From positions 124,001 to 188,000 of the forward strand of contig NZ_CANLXV010000007.1 of the NCBI RefSeq assembly GCF_947495205.1: DNA of 64,000 nt, read 5' to 3'. The stretch comes from an uncultured Polaribacter sp. Lineage in GTDB: Bacteria; Bacteroidota; Bacteroidia; Flavobacteriales; Flavobacteriaceae. The translations under genes and the position numbers were made by a program. Below the pieces are notes generated by a model. It saw only the letters and a list, made by a program, of their open reading frames with translations. It searched no databases and was not told where the DNA came from. Position 1 is the stretch's first letter; every line of letters begins with the position of its first letter. This document shows, in pieces, positions 60,001 to 64,000 of this stretch.

Positions 60001-61578
60001 ACACCTTTTGTAGGTTTAATTTCTCCGCCTCCTCATCACGATATTTATTCAATTGAAGATTTAGCACAACTAATCTACGATTTAAAAAATGCAAACCGTG
60101 AAGCAAGAATAAATGTAAAATTAGTATCAGAAGTTGGTGTAGGTACAATTGCAGCAGGTGTTGCAAAAGCAAAAGCAGATGTGGTATTAATATCTGGTTA
60201 TGATGGTGGTACAGGTGCTTCTCCCCTAACCTCCTTAAAACATGCAGGTTTACCTTGGGAACTTGGTTTATCTGAAGCACAACAAACACTTGTTTTAAAT
60301 AATTTAAGAAGTAGAATTGTTGTAGAGTGTGATGGCCAATTAAAAACAGGTAGAGATGTTGCTATTGCTGCGTTATTAGGTGCAGAAGAATTTGGCTTTG
60401 CTACAGCTCCTTTAGTTGCATCTGGCTGTATAATGATGCGTAAATGTCATTTAAATACATGTCCAGTAGGTATAGCAACTCAAGATAAAGAATTACGTAA
60501 AAACTTTAAAGGAACACCAGAACACGTAATTAATTTCTTCTATTACATTGCAGAGGAATTAAGAAAAATTATGGCACAACTTGGGTTTAGAACTTTATCA
60601 GAAATGGTTGGGCAAACGCATAAAATCAATGCAAATAAAGCAATAAAGCACTATAAAGCAAAAGGTTTAGATTTAAGTAGTATTTTACATAGACCAGCCG
60701 CTTACAGTGAAATGCCAGTAAAAAACACAGAAAAACAAGATCATAATATAGATGAAGTATTAGATTTTACAATACTTAAAGATTCACATAGAGCTTTATA
60801 TCGAAAAGAAAAAATGACTTTAAATTACCCAATTAAAAATACAGACAGAACTGTAGGTGCAATTGTTAGTAATGAAATTTCAAAAATATATGGTCATTTA
60901 GGTTTACCAGAAGATACTTTAAATATTAACTTCACAGGTTCTGCAGGACAAAGTTTTGGTGCATTTGCTGCGTACGGATTAACATTTATATTAGAAGGAA
61001 ACACAAACGATTATTTAGGTAAAGGTTTATCTGGAGCAAAACTAATTGTAAAAAAGCCAAAAAGTGCAGACTTTTTAGCAGAAAACAACATCATAGTTGG
61101 TAACGTATGTATGTTTGGTGCTGTAAACGGTCAAGCCTTTATTAACGGGATTGCAGGGGAACGTTTTGCAGTAAGAAACTCAGGTGCAACAGCAGTTGTA
61201 GAAGGAGTTGGAGATCACTGTTGCGAATATATGACAGGTGGTAAAGTTATTGTTCTAGGTAAAACAGGACGTAATTTTGCTGCAGGTATGAGTGGTGGAA
61301 TTGCTTACGTATATGATCCAGAAAATAAATTTGTAAATGGTCTTTGTAATACAGAAACTATAGAATTCGAAGAAATCTCTAACTTAGATGCCTTAGATTT
61401 AAAAACAACTTTAGAAAAACATGTGTTGTACACAGATAGTAAAAAAGGTACAGATTTATTAGCAGACTGGGATAATAGTTTACAAAACTTTGTAAAAGTT
61501 ATGCCAACAGAGTACAAAAAAGCCTTAGAGCGCTTAGAAACAGAAGAACCAATGGTAGAAGAATTAACAACAGCATAA
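57067..61578 (+). CDS. gltB: glutamate synthase large subunit
   Basis: 1503 aa; N-terminal [59 protein letters not shown]. Confidence 0.98.
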   Translation: MEKQGLYLPEFEHENCGAGFICNLNGEKTNQIIHDALEILVKLEHRGGVSSDGKTGDGAGLLIDIPHEYFTRVCDFELPKQREYAVGMAFLPKVSNQYNFCKTTFEEEVKKQDLSILGWRKVPVDSTQLGAIALASEPNIEQLFVAKNSDIDEATFKAKLYAARKITEHKIENSKISENKYFYVSSLSITTIIYKGIIMPEDIGPYYKDLQEIDLVTRLALVHQRFSTNTMPTWELAQPFRHMCQNGEINTLRGNVSRMRVREEIMKSDVFGPQIDELFPIILPGKSDSASMDMVVELLTHTGRSLPEIMMMMIPEAWEKHATMSPERKAFYEYNGCIMEPWDGPASVPFTDGDYIGALLDRNGLRPSRYTVTKSGKLIMSSEIGVVDVAPSDVEKHGRLEPGKMFLVDMNEGRIIEDEEIKNKIVSERPYQEWLNQSRLHLKDVPYTGETCPIETIDIKTRQRLFNYTFEDIQEVITPMAQVGKEALGSMGIDTPLAVLSDRPQLISNYFKQLFAQVTNPPLDGIREEIVTDISLNLGKDRNIFSITERQCRKLRIQNPVISNADLEKIRNINIESFKAETIQILYPKAQGLNGLEDALDNIVLQVEKAIENKSNIIILSDRGVNQEFAPIPALLACSFVNHQLNRLRKRSYFDIIIESAEPREPHHFATLFGYGASAINPYMVNEIIRMQVKEGFITDMDEQKAVDNFNKAIGKGLLKVMNKIGISTLHSYRGSQIFEIVGFNSQFVEKYFPYTASRIEGIGLYEIEKEISNRYKQAYPDNQIDKNLGLNIGGDYRWRRNGERHLFNPTTVSKLQQAVRLSDQASYDIYAKTINEQSENLMTIRGLFQFDNLDPIPLEEVEPWTEIVKRFKTGAMSYGSISREAHENLAIAMNRIGGKSNSGEGGEDRKRFQKDINGDSRNSAIKQVASGRFGVTSHYLTNAREIQIKMAQGAKPGEGGQLPGYKVLPWIADARNSTPFVGLISPPPHHDIYSIEDLAQLIYDLKNANREARINVKLVSEVGVGTIAAGVAKAKADVVLISGYDGGTGASPLTSLKHAGLPWELGLSEAQQTLVLNNLRSRIVVECDGQLKTGRDVAIAALLGAEEFGFATAPLVASGCIMMRKCHLNTCPVGIATQDKELRKNFKGTPEHVINFFYYIAEELRKIMAQLGFRTLSEMVGQTHKINANKAIKHYKAKGLDLSSILHRPAAYSEMPVKNTEKQDHNIDEVLDFTILKDSHRALYRKEKMTLNYPIKNTDRTVGAIVSNEISKIYGHLGLPEDTLNINFTGSAGQSFGAFAAYGLTFILEGNTNDYLGKGLSGAKLIVKKPKSADFLAENNIIVGNVCMFGAVNGQAFINGIAGERFAVRNSGATAVVEGVGDHCCEYMTGGKVIVLGKTGRNFAAGMSGGIAYVYDPENKFVNGLCNTETIEFEEISNLDALDLKTTLEKHVLYTDSKKGTDLLADWDNSLQNFVKVMPTEYKKALERLETEEPMVEELTTA

Positions 61579-61582
61579 TGTC

Positions 61583-63046
61583 ATGGGAAAAGTAACAGGA
61601 TTTAAAGAATTTGAAAGACAAGATGAAACCTACACTTCTGTAAAAGATCGTGTAAAAAATTATAAGGAATTTACGGTTCCACTTTCTGAAAAAGAAATAA
61701 AAAAACAAGGATCTAGATGTATGGATTGTGGTATTCCTTTCTGTCATAGTGGTTGTCCATTAGGAAACCTTATTCCAGATTTCAACCATATGGTACATCA
61801 AGGTGAATGGAAAAAAGCTTCGTGGATCTTGCATTCTACGAATAATTTTCCAGAATTTACAGGACGTCTGTGTCCTGCTCCTTGTGAACAAGCCTGCGTA
61901 TTGGGTATAATTGAAGATCCAGTTTCTATTGAAAATATAGAAAAAAACATAGTAGAACGTGCTTTTAAAGAAGGATGGATTAAACCACAATTACCAAAAT
62001 CTAGAACAGGAAAATCAGTAGCTGTAATTGGTTCTGGTCCTGCTGGTTTAGCTGCTGCCCAGCAACTAAACAGAGCCGGCCACTTGGTAACTGTTTTTGA
62101 AAGAGATGATGAAGTTGGTGGTTTATTAAGATATGGTATTCCTAATTTTAAAATGGAAAAAGGAATTATAGATAGACGTGTAGCTATATTAGAAGCAGAA
62201 GGTATTGTATTTAAAACCAATGTAAATGTTGGTGTTAATTATGATGTTGCAGACTTAAAAGCATTCGATGCCATAGTTTTATGTGGTGGAGCAACTGAAA
62301 GACGTAGTCTTCCAACCCCTGGCATAGATGCTGATGGTGTTGTGCAAGCTATGGATTTTTTAACACAACAAACCAAAGCACTTTTTGGGAAAGAAGTTAA
62401 AGATCAAATTATGGCTACAGATAAAAATGTAATTGTAATTGGTGGTGGAGATACAGGTTCTGATTGTATTGGTACTTCAAATAGACACGGAGCGACCTCT
62501 GTAGTTAATTTTGAAATCATGCCAAAACCTCCAGGAGAACGTTCACCAACAACTCCATGGCCTTTTTGGCCATTAAAATTAAAAACTTCATCTTCTCATA
62601 AAGAAGGTGCACAACGTAATTGGCTAATTAATACGAAAGAATTTGTTAAAGATGATAACAATAAACTAATCGCACTAAAAACGGTAAATGTAGAATGGAA
62701 AATGGTTCCTGGTCAAAGACCAGAGTTAATTGAAGTACCAGGAACAGAAAAAACTTGGCCATGTGATTTAGCATTATTGGCACTAGGTTTTACCGGTCCA
62801 GAGAGCACCTTAGCAGAAAAATTAGGTATTAAAACAGATGCACGATCTAATTATAAGGCAGACTATGGAAAGTATCAAACCAATGTAAATAACATTTTTA
62901 CGGCGGGAGATATGCGTAGAGGACAATCATTAATCGTTTGGGCTATTTCAGAAGGAAGAGAAGCTGCAAGACAGGTTGATCTTTTCCTAATGGGAAAATC
63001 TGAATTACCATCTAAAGATGTAACTGGAGATTTAGTAGCAATGTAG
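61583..63046 (+). CDS. gltD: glutamate synthase small subunit
   Basis: 487 aa; CMDCGIPFCHSGCPLGNLIPDFN, GSGPAGLAAAQQLNRAGH, GGGDTGSDCIGTSNRHGA. Confidence 0.97.
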   Translation: MGKVTGFKEFERQDETYTSVKDRVKNYKEFTVPLSEKEIKKQGSRCMDCGIPFCHSGCPLGNLIPDFNHMVHQGEWKKASWILHSTNNFPEFTGRLCPAPCEQACVLGIIEDPVSIENIEKNIVERAFKEGWIKPQLPKSRTGKSVAVIGSGPAGLAAAQQLNRAGHLVTVFERDDEVGGLLRYGIPNFKMEKGIIDRRVAILEAEGIVFKTNVNVGVNYDVADLKAFDAIVLCGGATERRSLPTPGIDADGVVQAMDFLTQQTKALFGKEVKDQIMATDKNVIVIGGGDTGSDCIGTSNRHGATSVVNFEIMPKPPGERSPTTPWPFWPLKLKTSSSHKEGAQRNWLINTKEFVKDDNNKLIALKTVNVEWKMVPGQRPELIEVPGTEKTWPCDLALLALGFTGPESTLAEKLGIKTDARSNYKADYGKYQTNVNNIFTAGDMRRGQSLIVWAISEGREAARQVDLFLMGKSELPSKDVTGDLVAM

Positions 63047-63096
63047 ATATACTCCTAAATCAAATAAGTTTAATTTTAAAAAAATTTAACTCAAAT

Positions 63097-63130
63097 AAAA
63101 CTCATCTTCTTTTATGTCGATGAGTTTTTT
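63097..63130 (+). terminator. hairpin terminator after gltD
   Basis: aaaactcatc ... gatgagtttttttt stem plus T-tract. Confidence 0.7.
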
Positions 63131-63290
63131 TTATTTATCAAAAAAACAATCTTATTTTTTTTAAATTTATTTATAAACTTGCTATCATTTTAATAAAAAT
63201 AATACTTACAACTGCGTCATATAAAACATAGCTCGTTGTACTTTCCCGAAATAGGTTGACTAAAAATTAAACACTTAATTGTAGTCACTT

Positions 63291-63764
63291 ATGAAAACAC
63301 AAAAAGAACCCTGGCGAAAAAAAAGCTACCAAAAAGCAACTTTAGATTTAAAATTATTCGTCGTTGACCAAATTCAAAATGGTCAGATTTCTGTAAACTT
63401 CGCATTCAAAAAATATGATGTTCCTAGAACAACAATTAATTATTGGATTAAAAAATATAGTACTTTAGTACAACAAAATACTGGTATGAGTAAAAACGAT
63501 GAGATTAAAAAGCTTAAGGAAAAAATAGAAGAACTTGAGTTTCAAAAAGACTTTCAGCAAGACATTATTGCTGATATGGAAATCATTACAGGAGTGGATA
63601 TGTCAAAAAAGTCATTGCCCAAAACATTAGCAAAAGAGATAGAGCTAAAGAAGAAAAACCGTTTAAAACAAAGTGGTTCTATGGATGTTTTGGGATTAGT
63701 AAACAAGCCTTTTACAAAAGACTTAAAAGCCAACAAAAACAACAAATCAATCAACAAAAAATAG
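63291..63764 (+). CDS. IS3-family transposase OrfA (HTH protein)
   Basis: 157 aa with HTH (NFAFKKYDVPRTTINYWIKKY) and leucine-zipper-like helix (KLKEKIEELEFQKDFQQDIIADMEIITG). Confidence 0.85.
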   Translation: MKTQKEPWRKKSYQKATLDLKLFVVDQIQNGQISVNFAFKKYDVPRTTINYWIKKYSTLVQQNTGMSKNDEIKKLKEKIEELEFQKDFQQDIIADMEIITGVDMSKKSLPKTLAKEIELKKKNRLKQSGSMDVLGLVNKPFTKDLKANKNNKSINKK

Positions 63765-64000
63765 TTGCTTTGGTTTTAAATTATAGAAAGTCTGTGGGAA
63801 TGAGAACTGGTGGAATAAAGCTGTACAGCGAACTAAAACAAGACTTTATAGCCAATGATATTAAAATTGGTAGAGACAAGTTTTACAGCGTTTTAAGAAT
63901 GCATAATCTTCTTGTTCCAAAATTAAAAAACTATATAACAACAACCGATTCTAAACATCAGTTTAGAAAATATAAAAACCTAATTAAAGATAAAATTCCC
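63605..64000 (+). CDS. IS3-family transposase OrfB, -1 frame, 3' truncated by window
   Basis: Open frame from the A_AAA_AAG slip site to the window end: KKVIAQNISKRDRAKEEKPFKTKWFYGCFGISKQAFYKRLKSQQKQQINQQKIVALVLNYRKSVGMRTGGIKLYSELKQDF... Confidence 0.85.

Larger units (their letters stand above)
63237..64000 (+). mobile_element. IS3-family (IS150-like) insertion sequence, right part beyond window
   Basis: orfA/orfB in -1 phase with frameshift signal; putative left end tgtactttcccgaaataggttgac resembles IS150-group TGTACT...GTTGGAC ends. Right end not visible. Confidence 0.8.

Noticed and set aside
59930-60289. - strand 119-aa Leu/His-rich ORF
   Set aside because: Antisense to the conserved gltB core; composition typical of a shadow frame.
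1-64000. CRISPR arrays, prophage, toxin-antitoxin or known defence systems
   Set aside because: No regularly spaced repeats, cas-like, phage structural or defence-like proteins seen in the track or by reading.

Overview
The window is AT-rich chromosomal DNA from a marine-type Flavobacteriaceae member. Polaribacter/Tenacibaculum-like is an inference from gene content; I ran no database search. Main blocks: (1) 1-14 kb: LysM/periplasmic-binding protein (truncated by the window edge), guaA, a KAS III-like synthase, group III truncated haemoglobin, cdd, type IX secretion/gliding genes porV, porU and gldJ, murF, and a BadF-type GlcNAc kinase-like ATPase. (2) 14.4-42.6 kb: one co-directional (- strand) Wzx/Wzy-type surface-polysaccharide locus with Wzz, an SLBB export protein, dTDP-rhamnose, GDP-fucose, UDP-glucuronate and UDP-HexNAc-uronate genes, glycosyltransferases, a polysaccharide pyruvyl-transferase-like protein and a radical SAM/SPASM protein. 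(3) 42.7-52.5 kb: tRNA-Val, folC, TonB/ExbD/ExbB, nhaD, amino-acid dehydrogenase, anmK, acyl-CoA dehydrogenase and a divergent TruA-like protein. (4) 52.8-63.0 kb: a nitrogen-assimilation block (porin, amt, PII, amt, gltB, gltD). (5) 63.2 kb to the end: the left part of an IS3-family (IS150-like) insertion sequence with an A_AAA_AAG frameshift site. The most interesting non-gene signals are a dispersed ~75-90 bp structured repeat found three times in sense orientation downstream of unrelated genes, and a 7-bp tandem repeat inside gmd whose copy-number change would frameshift the gene. I found no CRISPR array, prophage or recognisable defence system, and nothing I can call a demonstrated new system.
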